Assembly: GCF_015070375.1 (NCBI RefSeq)
Contig: NZ_JADCLL010000001.1
Coordinates: forward strand, 250,501-314,500
Direction: 5' to 3'
Length of the DNA: 64,000 nt
From: Nocardioides kribbensis
Lineage (GTDB): Bacteria; Actinomycetota; Actinomycetes; Propionibacteriales; Nocardioidaceae
A program made the translations under genes and the position numbers. The notes beneath the pieces were generated by a model, which was not told the DNA's origin, ran no database searches, and saw only the letters and a list, made by a program, of their open reading frames with translations. Positions 22,109-31,911 of the stretch are shown one piece after another. How positions within the stretch are numbered: position 1 is the first letter of the stretch; every line of letters begins with the position of its first letter.

Positions 22109-22146
22109 TCAGCGTGGTGGATCAGCTCTGCGGGCACGTCGGCCGA

Positions 22147-22167
22147 GACGGCGTGACGGCCGCCGTC
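22147..22167. terminator. candidate hairpin between whiA and gap
   Basis: GACGGCG and CGCCGTC form a 7-bp stem with a 7-nt loop about 84 nt past the whiA stop. It could end the uvrC-whiA unit. Confidence 0.35.
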
Positions 22168-22168
22168 G

Positions 22169-22174
22169 ACCCTA
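22169..22174 (-). promoter_or_regulatory. possible -10 (TAGGGT) of the gap operon
   Basis: TAGGGT on the minus strand would give a 5' leader of about 110 nt before gap. No clear -35 is visible, so this is a weak call. Confidence 0.25.
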
Positions 22175-22250
22175 GCGGGTAGCGACCCCGGCGGCGCCGA
22201 GCGTCCCGTCGTACGTGCGGGTAACCGTGGGGGCGCACGGACGGTGCTGC

Positions 22251-23237
22251 TCAGCCCTCGTCGGCGAGCATGTCGGGGGTCAGCGAGGCCTCGGTGTCGG
22301 GGATGCCGAGCTCCTCGGCCCGCTTGTCGGCCATCGCGAGCAGCCGCCGGATGCGCCCGGCGATGGCGTCCTTGGTGAGCACCGGCTCGTGGAGCTGCCC
22401 CAGCTCCTCCAGGGAGGCCTGCTTGTGCTCGAGGCGGAGGGTGCCGGCCATCTTGAGGTGGTCGGGCACCTCGTCGCCGAGGATCTCCATCGCACGGTCG
22501 ACCCGGGCACCGGCGGCCACGGCCGCGCGCGCCGAGCGGCGCAGGTTGGCGTCGTCGAAGTTGGCGAGGCGGTTGGCGGTGGCCCGCACCTCGCGGCGCA
22601 TGCGGCGCTCCTCCCAGGCCATGAGCGACTCGTGGGCGCCCAGGCGGGTCAGCAGCTGCCCGATGGCGTCGCCGTCGCGGATCACCACGCGGTCGACGCC
22701 GCGCACCTCGCGGGCCTTGGCCTGGATGCCCAGGCGGCGGGCGACGCCGACGAGCGCGAGCGCCGCCTCGGGCCCCGGGCAGGTGACCTCCAGCGACGAG
22801 GACCGCCCGGGCTCGGTGAGCGAGCCGTGGGCCAGGAAGGCCCCGCGCCAGGAGGCCACGGCGTCGCAGCCGCCACCGGCGACGACCGCCGGGGGCAGAC
22901 CGCGCACGGGACGTCCGCGCTGGTCGAGCAGTCCGGTCTGGCGGGCCAGCGACTCGCCGTCGCGCACCACCCGCACGATGTAGCGGCTGCCCTTGCGGAT
23001 GCCGTTGCCCTGCACCATCACCACGTCGGAGGCGTGGCCGTAGACCTCCGCGATGTCCTTGCGCAGCCGGCGGGCCGCGGCGCCGGTGTCGAGCTCGGCC
23101 TCCACGACGATCCGCCCGCTCACGATGTGCAGACCGCCTGCGAAGCGGAGCATCGAGGCGACCTCGGCCTTGCGGCAGCAGGTCTTGGTGATCTGGGTGC
23201 TGGCCAGCTCGGCCTTCACCTGTGCCGTCATCGCCAT
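22251..23237 (-). CDS. whiA: WhiA, DNA-binding regulator
   Basis: WhiA combines a degenerate LAGLIDADG homing-endonuclease-like fold with a C-terminal helix-turn-helix; in sporulating actinomycetes it controls sporulation-septation genes. The 328-residue protein shows the N-terminal [18 protein letters not shown], the central [18 protein letters not shown] and the C-terminal HTH region [20 protein letters not shown]. The ATG at 23237 is used; a second ATG is two codons later. GAGGA lies about 8 nt upstream and could serve as Shine-Dalgarno or as part of an extended -10 (TGCGAGGAT). Its position after uvrC-rapZ-yvcK is the conserved actinobacterial order. Confidence 0.95.
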   Translation of the reverse strand: MAMTAQVKAELASTQITKTCCRKAEVASMLRFAGGLHIVSGRIVVEAELDTGAAARRLRKDIAEVYGHASDVVMVQGNGIRKGSRYIVRVVRDGESLARQTGLLDQRGRPVRGLPPAVVAGGGCDAVASWRGAFLAHGSLTEPGRSSSLEVTCPGPEAALALVGVARRLGIQAKAREVRGVDRVVIRDGDAIGQLLTRLGAHESLMAWEERRMRREVRATANRLANFDDANLRRSARAAVAAGARVDRAMEILGDEVPDHLKMAGTLRLEHKQASLEELGQLHEPVLTKDAIAGRIRRLLAMADKRAEELGIPDTEASLTPDMLADEG

Positions 23238-23297
23238 GGCCCGATCCTCGCACGCGAGTCAATCACCGCGGGCACCGGGACGAGGGCCCCCGAAGCC

Positions 23298-24296
23298 TCA
23301 GGAGTCGGCCATCACGCTCTCAAAGCAGGCCGCCAGGCGGTCGGGGTCGTGGCGTGGGGAACCGTCGTCGTGGGCGACGTCACCCACCACGAGACGGGCT
23401 CCGTGGGCGGCCACCTGCTGCTCGAGGAGCGCCCGCTCGCCGGGCTCGTCGCCCACCTGGCGGGCGTCGGCCAGCACCGTGTGGATGCGCAGGTCGGGGG
23501 CGTGCTCGGCGAGCACCGCCAGATGGTCCACCGGTCCGAAGCCGCCGGTCTCCCCCGGCTGCTCGGCGAGGTTGAGCACGACCACGACCCGGGCCTCGGT
23601 CTCCACCAGCGCCCGCCGCAGGTCGGGCACCATCAGGTGCGGGATGACGGAGGTGAACCACGAGCCGGGGCCCAGCACGACCCAGTCGGCGGCGCGCACG
23701 GCGGCGACCGCCTCCGGGCAGGCCTCGGGGGCCGGCGGGTCGAGGTCGACCGCGGTGATGACGCCGGCCGTGGTCGCGACCTCGACCTGCCCGCGCACCG
23801 TGGTGAGGGCGTCGGGCGCGCCCGGGTCGAGGCCGCGCACGCGCGCGGTGATGTCCATGGGCGTCAGCGCCATCGGCAGCACGCGGCCGGAGGCGCCGAG
23901 CAGCCGACCGACCCAGTCGAGGGCCTGCACGTGGTCGCCGAGCAGCTCCCAGAGGGTCACGATGAGCAGGTTGCCGGTGACGTGGCCGCGCATCTCGCCG
24001 TCGCCGGCGTAGCGGTGCTGCAGCACCCTCGACCAGGTCGCACCCCACTCGTCGTCGCCGCACAGCGCGGCGAGGGCCATGCGCAGGTCGCCCGGGGGCA
24101 GCACGCCGAACTCGCCGCGCAGGCGGCCCGAGGAGCCACCGTTGTCGGCGACCGTGACCACGGCGGTGAGGTCGTCGACGACCAGCTCGCCCACCAGGCG
24201 CCGCAGCGCCTGCAGGGAGGCGAAGAGTCCGTGGCCGCCACCGAGGGCGACCACCGACTGGGCGCGGTCGTGGTCGCGGCGCGAGGGGGGTGTCAC
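23298..24296 (-). CDS. yvcK: gluconeogenesis factor YvcK family protein (2-phospho-L-lactate transferase-like)
   Basis: YvcK/CofD-like proteins bind UDP-sugars and influence carbon flux and cell shape. The 332-residue protein has VVALGGGHGLFASLQALRR, VTVADNGGSSGRLRGEFGVL, GHVTGNLLIV and the WVVLGPGSWFTSVIPHL loop. The start is GTG at 24296, which overlaps the rapZ stop codon; longer readings into rapZ are out-of-frame shadows. Clustered with rapZ and whiA as usual. Confidence 0.94.
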   Translation of the reverse strand: MTPPSRRDHDRAQSVVALGGGHGLFASLQALRRLVGELVVDDLTAVVTVADNGGSSGRLRGEFGVLPPGDLRMALAALCGDDEWGATWSRVLQHRYAGDGEMRGHVTGNLLIVTLWELLGDHVQALDWVGRLLGASGRVLPMALTPMDITARVRGLDPGAPDALTTVRGQVEVATTAGVITAVDLDPPAPEACPEAVAAVRAADWVVLGPGSWFTSVIPHLMVPDLRRALVETEARVVVVLNLAEQPGETGGFGPVDHLAVLAEHAPDLRIHTVLADARQVGDEPGERALLEQQVAAHGARLVVGDVAHDDGSPRHDPDRLAACFESVMADS

Positions 24297-25171
24297 TCGC
24301 GCCCCAGGTCGCGGTGGGTCGCGGTGGCGTCGAGCCCGGCCTCGACCAGGCGACGGGTGGTCTCCTCGGTCATCGCCACGCTGCGGTGCTTGCCACCGGT
24401 GCACCCGATGGCCACGCGCATGAAGCGCTTGCCCTCGCGCAGGTAGCCCTCGGCCACTCCGGTGAGCAGGGGGACGTAGGCGTCGAGGAACTCCTCGGCG
24501 CCGTCGCGGGACAGGACGTAGCCCGCGACCTCGGGGTCGCGCCCCGTGCCCGGACGCAGCTCGGGGATCCAGTGGGGGTTGGGCAGGAAGCGCATGTCGG
24601 CGACGAAGTCGGCGTCGACGGGGATGCCGTACTTGAAGCCGAAGCTGATGACCCGGATGCGCAGCGCCGTGGAGTCGGGGGTGCCGAAGGCCTCCGAGAT
24701 CCGGGCCGTGAGCTGGTGGACGTTGAGCGCGGAGGTGTCGATGAGCAGGTCGGCGTCGCCGCGCAGGTCGGCCAGCACCTCGCGCTCGCGCTGGAGCCCG
24801 TCGAGCAGGCGACCCGAGCCCTGCAGCGGGTGGGGGCGGCGCGCGGCCTCCTGACGCCGCACGAGCACCTCGTCGGTGGCCTCGAGGAAGACCAGGGTGG
24901 TGCGCCGGCCCACCGAGTCGTGGGCGAGGTTGGCCCGCAGCGAGGCGAAGAACGACCCCGAGCGCACGTCGACCACCACCGCGATCGGCTGGCTGAGGCC
25001 CTGGCTGTCGTCGACGAGGCGCACCACCTCGCGCACCAGGCTCGGCGGGAGGTTGTCGACGACGAAGTAGCCGAGGTCCTCCAGCTCCTTGGCCGCAGTG
25101 CTGCGGCCTGCCCCCGTCATGCCGGTGACGACCACCAGCTCGCCCCGCTCGGGACCGACCTGCTCCATCAC
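24293..25171 (-). CDS. rapZ: RapZ/YvcJ family nucleotide-binding protein
   Basis: RapZ proteins bind nucleotides and, in some bacteria, small RNAs that control amino-sugar synthesis. The 292-residue product has the P-loop [20 protein letters not shown], Walker-B-like [28 protein letters not shown] and the C-terminal [17 protein letters not shown]. The start is GTG at 25171 or the ATG one codon later; both overlap the uvrC stop. The RNA-binding role known in E. coli is not established in actinobacteria. Confidence 0.94.
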   Translation of the reverse strand: MMEQVGPERGELVVVTGMTGAGRSTAAKELEDLGYFVVDNLPPSLVREVVRLVDDSQGLSQPIAVVVDVRSGSFFASLRANLAHDSVGRRTTLVFLEATDEVLVRRQEAARRPHPLQGSGRLLDGLQREREVLADLRGDADLLIDTSALNVHQLTARISEAFGTPDSTALRIRVISFGFKYGIPVDADFVADMRFLPNPHWIPELRPGTGRDPEVAGYVLSRDGAEEFLDAYVPLLTGVAEGYLREGKRFMRVAIGCTGGKHRSVAMTEETTRRLVEAGLDATATHRDLGRE

Positions 25172-27243
25172 GACTCCTCGATGATCTCGCCCGTGGCGGT
25201 GTTGACGCTGTAGGTCGGGCCGGCACCGGGCGCGGCGGTGCCCCCGCCGCCCCCGTCACCGACCTTGGTGCCGCCCTTGGCGGACGCCGCTGCCACGGCG
25301 TCCTTGATGGCCGCGGCCGTGCGCGGGCCGATGCCCGGCACGGTGGCGATCTCCTCCATCTCGGCCTCGCGCAGCTTCTTCAGGGACCCGAAGTGCTTCA
25401 TCAGGGTCTTGCGGCGCACCTCTCCCAGGCCGGGCACGTCGTCGAGGGCGCTCTCGACCATGCTCTTGGAGCGTCGCGAGCGGTGGTGGTTGATGGCGAA
25501 GCGGTGGGCCTCGTCGCGGATCCGCTGGAGCAGGTAGAGACCCTCGGAGGAGCGGGCCAGGATGACCGGGTCCTCCTGGGCCGGCAGCCAGACCTCCTCC
25601 AGGCGCTTGGCCAGGCCGCAGACGGGGATGTCGTCGATCCCGAGCTCGTCCAGGGCCCGCTGGGCGGCCGCCACCTGGGGCGGCCCGCCGTCGACGACGA
25701 CGAGGCCGGGGGCGTAGGCGAACTTGCGGGGACGGCCGGTCTCGGGATCGACCAGCATCGGGCCGCTGGAGGGGTCGCCCGCGTCGCCGGGGCGCACCTC
25801 GGAGCGGGCCTGCTCGTCGAGCAGCCGGCGGAAGCGCCGGGTGATGACCTCGTGCATCGAGGCCACGTCGTTCTGGCCGTCGACGCCCTTGATGACGAAG
25901 CGGCGGTACTCGCCCTTGCGGCTCAGGCCGTCCTCGAAGACCACCATCGAGGCCACCACCTCGGTGCCCTGGAGGTTGGAGACGTCGTAGCACTCGATGC
26001 GCAGCGGCACGTCGTCGAGGTCGAGGGCGTCCTGGATCTCCTCCAGCGCACGGTTGCGGGTGGTGAGGTCGCTGGCGCGCTTGGTCTTGTGCAGCGCCAG
26101 CGACTGCCGGGCGTTGCTGGCCACGGTCTCCTGCAGCGTCTTCTTGTCGCCGCGCTGCGGCACGCGGATCTGCACCTTGCCGCCGCGCAGGTCGCCGAGC
26201 AGCTCCTCGAAGGTGGCCAGGTCGGGCGGGAGCGCCGGCACCAGGATCTCGCGCGGGATGGCGTCGCCCTGCGCGTCGCGGCCGGCTCCGGCGTAGAGCT
26301 GGAGCAGGAAGTCGTCGACCAGCTCGGCGGTGCCGCCCTCGTCGACGCGGTCGGCGACCCAGCCTCGCTGGCCGCGGATCCGGCCGCCGCGCACGTAGAA
26401 GACCTGCACCGCGACCTCGAGGGGGTCCTCGGCGAAGGCGATCACGTCGGCGTCGGCGCCGTCGCCGAGCACGACGGCCTGCTTCTCCAGCGCCCGCTGC
26501 ATCGCCCCGAGGTCGTCGCGCAGCCGAGCCGCCTTCTCGAAGTCCATGGCGTCGGAGGCGGCGTACATCTCCTTCTCGATGCGACGCGTGAAGGGCCGGG
26601 TCTGCCCGCCCATGAAGTCACAGAAGTCGTCGACGATCGCGCGGTGCTCCTCCGCGCTGACCTTGCCCACGCAGGGCGCGGAGCACTTGTCGATGTAGCC
26701 CAGCAGGCAGGGGCGCCCGATCTGGGCGGAGCGCTTGAAGACGCCGTTGCTGCACGAGCGCATCGGGAAGACCCGCAGCAGGATGTCGACGGTCTCGCGG
26801 ATCGCCCAGGCGTGGCTGTAGGGGCCGAAGTACCGCGTGCCGCGCCGCTTGGCGCCGCGCCCGACCATGACGCGGGGGTACTCCTCGCCGACGGTGACGG
26901 CCAGCCAGGGGTAGGACTTGTCGTCGCGGTACTTCACGTTGAAGCGCGGGTCGTACTCCTTGATCCAGGAGTACTCCAGCTGGAGCGCCTCGACCTCGGT
27001 GTTGACCACCGTCCACTCCACCCCGGCGGCGGTGGTGACCATGGTGGCCGTGCGCTGGTGGAGGTTGGCGATGTCCTGGAAGTACGAGGAGAGCCGCGCG
27101 CGGAGGTTCTTGGCCTTGCCGACGTAGATCACCCGGCCGGCCGCGTCGCGGAACCGGTAGACCCCCGGCTGGGTGGGGATCGACCCCGGCTCGGGCCGGT
27201 AGGACAGCGGGCCGCGGGAGGGTCGGGCGGATCGGGACGGCAC
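25168..27243 (-). CDS. uvrC: excinuclease ABC subunit C
   Basis: UvrC makes both incisions around DNA lesions after UvrAB recognition. The 691-residue protein has an N-terminal GIY-YIG nuclease domain ([20 protein letters not shown]), a cysteine cluster in [13 protein letters not shown], a UVR motif near residue 220 ([15 protein letters not shown]), the RNase H-like nuclease core ([22 protein letters not shown]) and C-terminal helix-hairpin-helix repeats ([22 protein letters not shown]). A glycine-rich tail follows. The GTG at 27243 is 6 nt after TAGGGT, so a leaderless mRNA is likely. It leads uvrC-rapZ-yvcK-whiA. Confidence 0.96.
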   Translation of the reverse strand: MPSRSARPSRGPLSYRPEPGSIPTQPGVYRFRDAAGRVIYVGKAKNLRARLSSYFQDIANLHQRTATMVTTAAGVEWTVVNTEVEALQLEYSWIKEYDPRFNVKYRDDKSYPWLAVTVGEEYPRVMVGRGAKRRGTRYFGPYSHAWAIRETVDILLRVFPMRSCSNGVFKRSAQIGRPCLLGYIDKCSAPCVGKVSAEEHRAIVDDFCDFMGGQTRPFTRRIEKEMYAASDAMDFEKAARLRDDLGAMQRALEKQAVVLGDGADADVIAFAEDPLEVAVQVFYVRGGRIRGQRGWVADRVDEGGTAELVDDFLLQLYAGAGRDAQGDAIPREILVPALPPDLATFEELLGDLRGGKVQIRVPQRGDKKTLQETVASNARQSLALHKTKRASDLTTRNRALEEIQDALDLDDVPLRIECYDVSNLQGTEVVASMVVFEDGLSRKGEYRRFVIKGVDGQNDVASMHEVITRRFRRLLDEQARSEVRPGDAGDPSSGPMLVDPETGRPRKFAYAPGLVVVDGGPPQVAAAQRALDELGIDDIPVCGLAKRLEEVWLPAQEDPVILARSSEGLYLLQRIRDEAHRFAINHHRSRRSKSMVESALDDVPGLGEVRRKTLMKHFGSLKKLREAEMEEIATVPGIGPRTAAAIKDAVAAASAKGGTKVGDGGGGGTAAPGAGPTYSVNTATGEIIEES

Positions 27244-27249
27244 GCCTCA

Positions 27250-27255
27250 ACCCTA
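27250..27255 (-). promoter_or_regulatory. -10 hexamer TAGGGT of uvrC, leaderless
   Basis: TAGGGT on the minus strand precedes the uvrC GTG by exactly 6 nt. No SOS-box palindrome is visible here, unlike at uvrA. Confidence 0.5.
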
Positions 27256-27313
27256 CGGTCGCCCACCGACGGTCCGCGCCGGCGGGCGCCCCGCGGGGCG
27301 ACGGGGCGCGCCG

Positions 27314-27793
27314 TCAGGCGAGCGTGACCTCGTCGCCCGACACCGTGACCGGGACCGCCGCCAGCGCCTCGGTGGCGGGCCCGTCGGTGGGCTCGCCGGT
27401 GTCGAGGGCGAAGACGCTGCCGTGGCAGGTGCAGACGATGCCGTCGGCCGAGACCTGGGAGACCAGGCAGCCCTGGTGGGTGCACACCGCGGAGAAGGCC
27501 TTGAACTCCCCCTCGGTCGGCTGGGTGACCACGACCTCCTCCTCGGAGAGGATCGCGCCACCCCCGACCGGCACGTCGGCGGTGGGGGTCAGGCTCGCGC
27601 CGGCCGGGAGGTCGGCGGCGGGGTCGCTGGCCGCCTCCTCCTCGCCGCCGCAGGCGGCCAGCACCGGCAGGGCCACCCCGATCCCCGCGACGCCGCCGAG
27701 GGCGCGGCGCCGGGTCAGGCCACCGCGGCGGGTGGTCGTGGTGGGGTCGAGGGTGCTCCCGGTGTCGGCGGGGGCGGGCTCGGTGCTGGTCAT
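27314..27793 (-). CDS. Tat-exported Rieske [2Fe-2S] lipoprotein
   Basis: This 159-residue protein has a twin-arginine signal (GLTRRRALGG) followed by a hydrophobic stretch and a lipobox ending LAAC at about residue 48. A C-terminal Rieske domain carries CTHQGC and CTCHGS cluster motifs. It should be folded in the cytoplasm, exported by Tat and anchored as a lipoprotein, where it could pass electrons at the outer membrane face. The ATG at 27793 has GAGGA upstream. It lies alone between uvrC and uvrA; its redox partner is not visible. Confidence 0.88.
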   Translation of the reverse strand: MTSTEPAPADTGSTLDPTTTTRRGGLTRRRALGGVAGIGVALPVLAACGGEEEAASDPAADLPAGASLTPTADVPVGGGAILSEEEVVVTQPTEGEFKAFSAVCTHQGCLVSQVSADGIVCTCHGSVFALDTGEPTDGPATEALAAVPVTVSGDEVTLA

Positions 27794-27929
27794 GGTCGTC
27801 GTCCTCTCGTGACGGCGGGTGGTTGAGCGCGAGGGTAGCCAGGCGGTCTGTGGAGCGGCTGAGGACCGACCCAGGGACCGGCGACCGGTGGCCCCGGCCA
27901 CCGCCGCGGCTCCCGACCTCCGAGGCTCC

Positions 27930-30900
27930 CTACTTCTTGGCGGCCGTCTTCTTGGCGGTCGTCCTCTTGGCGGTGGTCGCCTTGGCCGGCTTCGCCGCGC
28001 GGGCAGCGGCGCGGTCGTTGGCGACCTGGGTGGCGGCCTGGCGGCGGGTGGCACGCGCCGGGGCCGGGGCCTCCGACGCCGCGAGGCGACCACGTGGCTG
28101 TGTGGCCTCCTTGCCCTCGAGCAGCGGGCGGAGGTAGCGGCCGGTGTGGCTGGCCTCGACCGTCGCGACCTTCTCGGGCGTGCCCTCCGCGACGACCACG
28201 CCACCGCGGGACCCGCCCTCGGGGCCCATGTCGACGAGCCAGTCGGCGGTCTTAATGACGTCGAGGTTGTGCTCGATGACCAGGACGGTGTTGCCCTGGT
28301 CGACCAGGCGGCCCAGCACCAGCAGCAGCTTGCGGATGTCCTCGAAGTGCAGACCGGTGGTCGGCTCGTCGAGCACGTAGACGGTGCGGCCGGTGGAGCG
28401 CTTCTGCAGCTCCGCGGAGAGCTTGACGCGCTGCGCCTCGCCTCCCGAGAGGGTCGTCGCGGGCTGACCGAGGCGGACGTAACCGAGCCCGACCTCCACG
28501 AGGGTCTTCATGTGGCGCGCGATGGCCGGCACGGCGGCGAAGAAGTCGACGGCCTCCTCGATCGGCATGTCGAGGACCTCGGCGATGGTCTTGCCCTTGT
28601 AGTGCACCTCGAGGGTCTCGCGGTTGTAGCGCGCGCCGTGGCAGACCTCGCACGGCACGTAGACGTCGGGCAGGAAGTTCATCTCGATCTTGATGGTGCC
28701 GTCGCCGGAGCACGCCTCGCAGCGCCCGCCCTTGACGTTGAAGGAGAACCGGCCCTGGAGGTAGCCGCGCATCTTGGCCTCCGGGGTGGAGGCGAAGAGC
28801 TTGCGCACGTGGTCGAAGACGCCCGTGTAGGTGGCGGGGTTGGAGCGCGGCGTTCGGCCGATGGGCGACTGGTCGACGTGGATGACCTTGTCGACGTGCT
28901 CGAGGCCGGTGATCGCGCGGTGGCGGCCCGGGAGGGTGCGCGCGTTGTAGAGCTGCTTGGCCAGCGAGGTGTAGAGGATGTCGTTGACCAGGGTGGACTT
29001 GCCCGAGCCCGAGACGCCGGTGACGGCGACGAAGACGCCGAGCGGGAACGTCACGTCGACGTCGCGCAGGTTGTGCTCGCGGGCGCCGAGCACCTTGAGC
29101 TCGCGCCCGACCGTGCGCGGGCGACGGCGGGCAGGCACCGGGATCTCACGACGGCCGGAGAGGTACTGGCCGGTCATCGAGTCGGGGTGGGCGTACAGGT
29201 CCTCGACGGTGCCGCTGTGCACCACCTGGCCGCCGTGCTCGCCGGCCCCCGGACCGATGTCGACGACCCAGTCGGCGACCTTGATGGTGTCCTCGTCGTG
29301 CTCCACCACGATCAGGGTGTTGCCGAGGTCCTTGAGCCGCACGAGGGTCTCGATGAGGCGCTGGTTGTCGCGCTGGTGGAGCCCGATCGACGGCTCGTCG
29401 AGCACGTAGAGCACGCCGACGAGACCGGCGCCGATCTGGGTGGCCAGCCGGATCCGCTGCGCCTCGCCGCCCGAGAGCGACCCGGACGGTCGGTCGAGGG
29501 AGAGGTAGTCGAGCCCGACGTCGAGGAGGAACTGCAGGCGCTCCTGGATCTCCTTGAGCACCCGCTCGCCGATCTGGCGCTCACGGGCCGAGAGCTCGAG
29601 GGAGCCGAGGAACTCCGAGGCCTCGTTGATCGGCAGGGCGCAGACGTCGGCGATGTTGCGACCGCCGAGCAGCACCGCCATGGAGACCGGCTTGAGCCGA
29701 CTGCCGCGGCAGGTGGGGCACGGCACCTCGCGCATGAAGCCCTCGAAGCGGTCGCGGCTGGTGTCGGACTCCGCCTCGCGGTGGCGGCGCTCGACGTAGC
29801 CCCGCACGCCCTCGAAGTCGGCGTAGTAGGCCCGCTCGCGCCCGTAGCGGTTGCGGGTCACGACGTGGACCTTCGTGGCGTGGCCGTCGAGCAGCGCCTT
29901 CTGCGAGCGCGCCGAGAGGTCCTCCCACGGGGTGTTGAGGTCGAAGCCGAGCTCGTCGCCCAGGGCGTCCATGAGGCGCAGGAAGTAGTCGGCGACGTGG
30001 GCGCCGGCCCAGGGCTGGATGGCGCCCTCGCCGAGCGTCGCCGAGGGGTTGGGCACGACGAGCTCGGCGTCGACCTCCAGCTTGGTGCCCAGGCCGCTGC
30101 AGGCCGGGCAGGCGCCGAAGGGCGAGTTGAACGAGAACGACCGCGGCTCGAGGTCGTCGGTGTCGATGGGGTGGTCGTTGGGGCACGCCATCTTCTCGCT
30201 GAACTTCATCTCGCGCCCGGGGTCCTTGGCGTCGAGGTCGACGAAGTCGAGCACGACAAGGCCGCCGGCCAGGCCCAGGGCGGTCTCCACGGAGTCGGTG
30301 AGGCGCCGCTTGGAGGACTCCTTGACCGCCAGCCGGTCGACCACGACCTCGATGGTGTGCTTCTTCTGCTTGTCGAGCTTCGGTCCGTCGGACAGGACGG
30401 TGTCGAGGGAGTGGGTCTCGCCGTCGATGCGGGCGCGCGAGAAGCCCTGGGTCTGCAGCTGGCGGAAGAGCTCGACGTACTCCCCCTTGCGACCGCGCAC
30501 GACCGGTGCGAGGACCTGGAAGCGCCGGCCCTCCTCCAGGGACAGCACGCGGTCGACGATCTGCTGCGGGGTCTGCCGCTCGATGGGGGCGCCGCAGGTC
30601 GGGCAGTGGGGGCGCCCGGCGCGCGCGTAGAGAAGGCGGAGGTAGTCGTAGACCTCGGTGATCGTGCCGACCGTCGAGCGGGGGTTCTTCGAGGTCGACT
30701 TCTGGTCGATCGAGACCGCGGGCGAGAGGCCCTCGATGAAGTCGACGTCGGGCTTGTCCATCTGGCCCAGGAACTGGCGGGCGTAGGCCGAGAGCGACTC
30801 GACGTAGCGACGCTGGCCCTCGGCGAAGATCGTGTCGAAGGCGAGCGACGACTTGCCCGAGCCCGAGAGACCGGTGAAGACGATCAGCGAGTCGCGGGGA

Positions 30901-30965
30901 AGGTCGAGCGACACGTCCTTCAGGTTGTGCTCGCGAGCACCCCGGATGATGAGCTGGTCCTGCAC
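27930..30965 (-). CDS. uvrA: excinuclease ABC subunit A with basic C-terminal tail
   Basis: UvrA is the damage-recognition ATPase of nucleotide excision repair. The product is about 1011 residues with two ABC modules: Walker [10 protein letters not shown] and GVSGSGKST, and signatures [14 protein letters not shown] and [14 protein letters not shown]. Zinc-binding cysteines are in ACPACSGLG and in RCEACSGDG with [13 protein letters not shown]. About 58 residues beyond the usual end (RYLRPLLEG) form an Ala/Arg/Lys tail finishing [11 protein letters not shown] at 30965 matches the family N-terminus ([13 protein letters not shown]); an ATG at 31013 lies within the SOS-box region. Confidence 0.95.
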   Translation of the reverse strand: MQDQLIIRGAREHNLKDVSLDLPRDSLIVFTGLSGSGKSSLAFDTIFAEGQRRYVESLSAYARQFLGQMDKPDVDFIEGLSPAVSIDQKSTSKNPRSTVGTITEVYDYLRLLYARAGRPHCPTCGAPIERQTPQQIVDRVLSLEEGRRFQVLAPVVRGRKGEYVELFRQLQTQGFSRARIDGETHSLDTVLSDGPKLDKQKKHTIEVVVDRLAVKESSKRRLTDSVETALGLAGGLVVLDFVDLDAKDPGREMKFSEKMACPNDHPIDTDDLEPRSFSFNSPFGACPACSGLGTKLEVDAELVVPNPSATLGEGAIQPWAGAHVADYFLRLMDALGDELGFDLNTPWEDLSARSQKALLDGHATKVHVVTRNRYGRERAYYADFEGVRGYVERRHREAESDTSRDRFEGFMREVPCPTCRGSRLKPVSMAVLLGGRNIADVCALPINEASEFLGSLELSARERQIGERVLKEIQERLQFLLDVGLDYLSLDRPSGSLSGGEAQRIRLATQIGAGLVGVLYVLDEPSIGLHQRDNQRLIETLVRLKDLGNTLIVVEHDEDTIKVADWVVDIGPGAGEHGGQVVHSGTVEDLYAHPDSMTGQYLSGRREIPVPARRRPRTVGRELKVLGAREHNLRDVDVTFPLGVFVAVTGVSGSGKSTLVNDILYTSLAKQLYNARTLPGRHRAITGLEHVDKVIHVDQSPIGRTPRSNPATYTGVFDHVRKLFASTPEAKMRGYLQGRFSFNVKGGRCEACSGDGTIKIEMNFLPDVYVPCEVCHGARYNRETLEVHYKGKTIAEVLDMPIEEAVDFFAAVPAIARHMKTLVEVGLGYVRLGQPATTLSGGEAQRVKLSAELQKRSTGRTVYVLDEPTTGLHFEDIRKLLLVLGRLVDQGNTVLVIEHNLDVIKTADWLVDMGPEGGSRGGVVVAEGTPEKVATVEASHTGRYLRPLLEGKEATQPRGRLAASEAPAPARATRRQAATQVANDRAAARAAKPAKATTAKRTTAKKTAAKK

Positions 30966-30994
30966 TGGAGTCCCGTCCTGGTGGCGTGGAGGAG

Positions 30995-31010
30995 TCGAAC
31001 AGACGTTCGT
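30995..31010. promoter_or_regulatory. SOS (LexA) box upstream of uvrA
   Basis: The sequence TCGAAC-AGAC-GTTCGT matches the actinobacterial LexA consensus TCGAAC-N4-GTTCGA in 11 of 12 specified bases. It lies 30 nt upstream of the uvrA start and just downstream of a TACCAT -10 candidate, placed to block initiation. Confidence 0.85.
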
Positions 31011-31011
31011 C

Positions 31012-31017
31012 ATGGTA
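31012..31017 (-). promoter_or_regulatory. possible uvrA -10 (TACCAT)
   Basis: TACCAT on the minus strand abuts the SOS box and would place the transcription start inside it, consistent with LexA repression. There is no obvious -35. Confidence 0.4.
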
Positions 31018-31156
31018 CGTCGGCGTCCGCCGCAGGGGCGGGTCGGCACGTCCGGCCACCATCTCACGCACCACCGACAGCGGGGCCACACCCCGATGGG
31101 CAGCGGAGCCGCCCGCGCCGGGTGAGCCCGCTCACGGGGGGCACCCGCCGGCGCGG

Positions 31157-31162
31157 CAGGAT
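31157..31162 (+). promoter_or_regulatory. -10-like CAGGAT of a leaderless promoter
   Basis: CAGGAT is 6 nt before the ATG at 31169. The AGGA could alternatively act as a weak ribosome site, so the call is moderate. Confidence 0.4.
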
Positions 31163-31168
31163 GGGGAC

Positions 31169-31876
31169 ATGACCCCACCGAGCGACACCCCGGCCCCCTC
31201 GGACTACGACGGCGACGTCTCCCCCGGCGGCCCCGCCCAGACCCGCGAGCTGGCCCACCTCGTCATCACCAAGGTCGCCGTCGACCCCGAGATGTCCAAC
31301 AACTGCTACCTGCTGCGCTGCCGCCACACCGGGGAGCAGGTGCTCGTCGACGCCGCCGCCGACGCCGCCACGCTGCTGGGCCTCGTCGGTGAGGCCGGCC
31401 TCGACACCGTCGTCACCACCCACCAGCACTGGGACCACCACCGAGCGCTGGCGGAGGTCGTCGCCGCCACCGGGGCCGAGGTCGTCGTCGGCACCCCCGA
31501 CGCCGACGCCGTCACCGAGCAGACCGGCGTCACCGTGACCCGCCGGGTCGGGGCCGGCGACACCGTCGCGGTCGGCGACTGCACCCTGCAGGTCGTGCCG
31601 ATCGCCGGCCACACCCCCGGGTCGGTCGCGCTGGTCTACGACGACCGCCCCTCCGGGGGCCGGCCCCACCTGTTCACCGGCGACTCGCTCTTCCCCGGCG
31701 GCGTGGGCAACACCTTCGGCGACGAGGCCGCCTTCGCCCAGCTCGTCGACGAGGTCGAGACCAAGCTGTTCGACGCCCTGCCCGACGAGACGTGGTTCTA
31801 CCCCGGCCACGGCGGCGACTCGACCCTCGGCGCCGAGCGCGCGTCGATCCCGGAGTGGCGCGCCCGGGGCTGGTGA
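31169..31876 (+). CDS. MBL-fold metallohydrolase (glyoxalase II-like)
   Basis: This 235-residue metallo-beta-lactamase-fold enzyme has the metal motif THQHWDHH (HXHXDH), a further ligand histidine in [11 protein letters not shown], the aspartate in [10 protein letters not shown] and a terminal histidine in [10 protein letters not shown]. These fit the hydroxyacylglutathione-hydrolase-like thioesterase group; the substrate in an actinobacterium that would use mycothiol is unknown. It is divergent from uvrA and followed by the repeat array, so it is probably monocistronic. Confidence 0.9.
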   Translation: MTPPSDTPAPSDYDGDVSPGGPAQTRELAHLVITKVAVDPEMSNNCYLLRCRHTGEQVLVDAAADAATLLGLVGEAGLDTVVTTHQHWDHHRALAEVVAATGAEVVVGTPDADAVTEQTGVTVTRRVGAGDTVAVGDCTLQVVPIAGHTPGSVALVYDDRPSGGRPHLFTGDSLFPGGVGNTFGDEAAFAQLVDEVETKLFDALPDETWFYPGHGGDSTLGAERASIPEWRARGW

Positions 31877-31911
31877 CCCGCTCGCGGCCCTCGCCGCGTG
31901 GGTGAACGGTG

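Noticed and set aside
27819..31172. Very long plus-strand frame opposite uvrA
   Set aside because: Antisense to uvrA over its whole length, with no recognisable domain.
30966..31178. Longer uvrA N-terminus starting at 31178 or 31013
   Set aside because: It would place the SOS box and -10 inside the coding region, and the UvrA family starts near [13 protein letters not shown].
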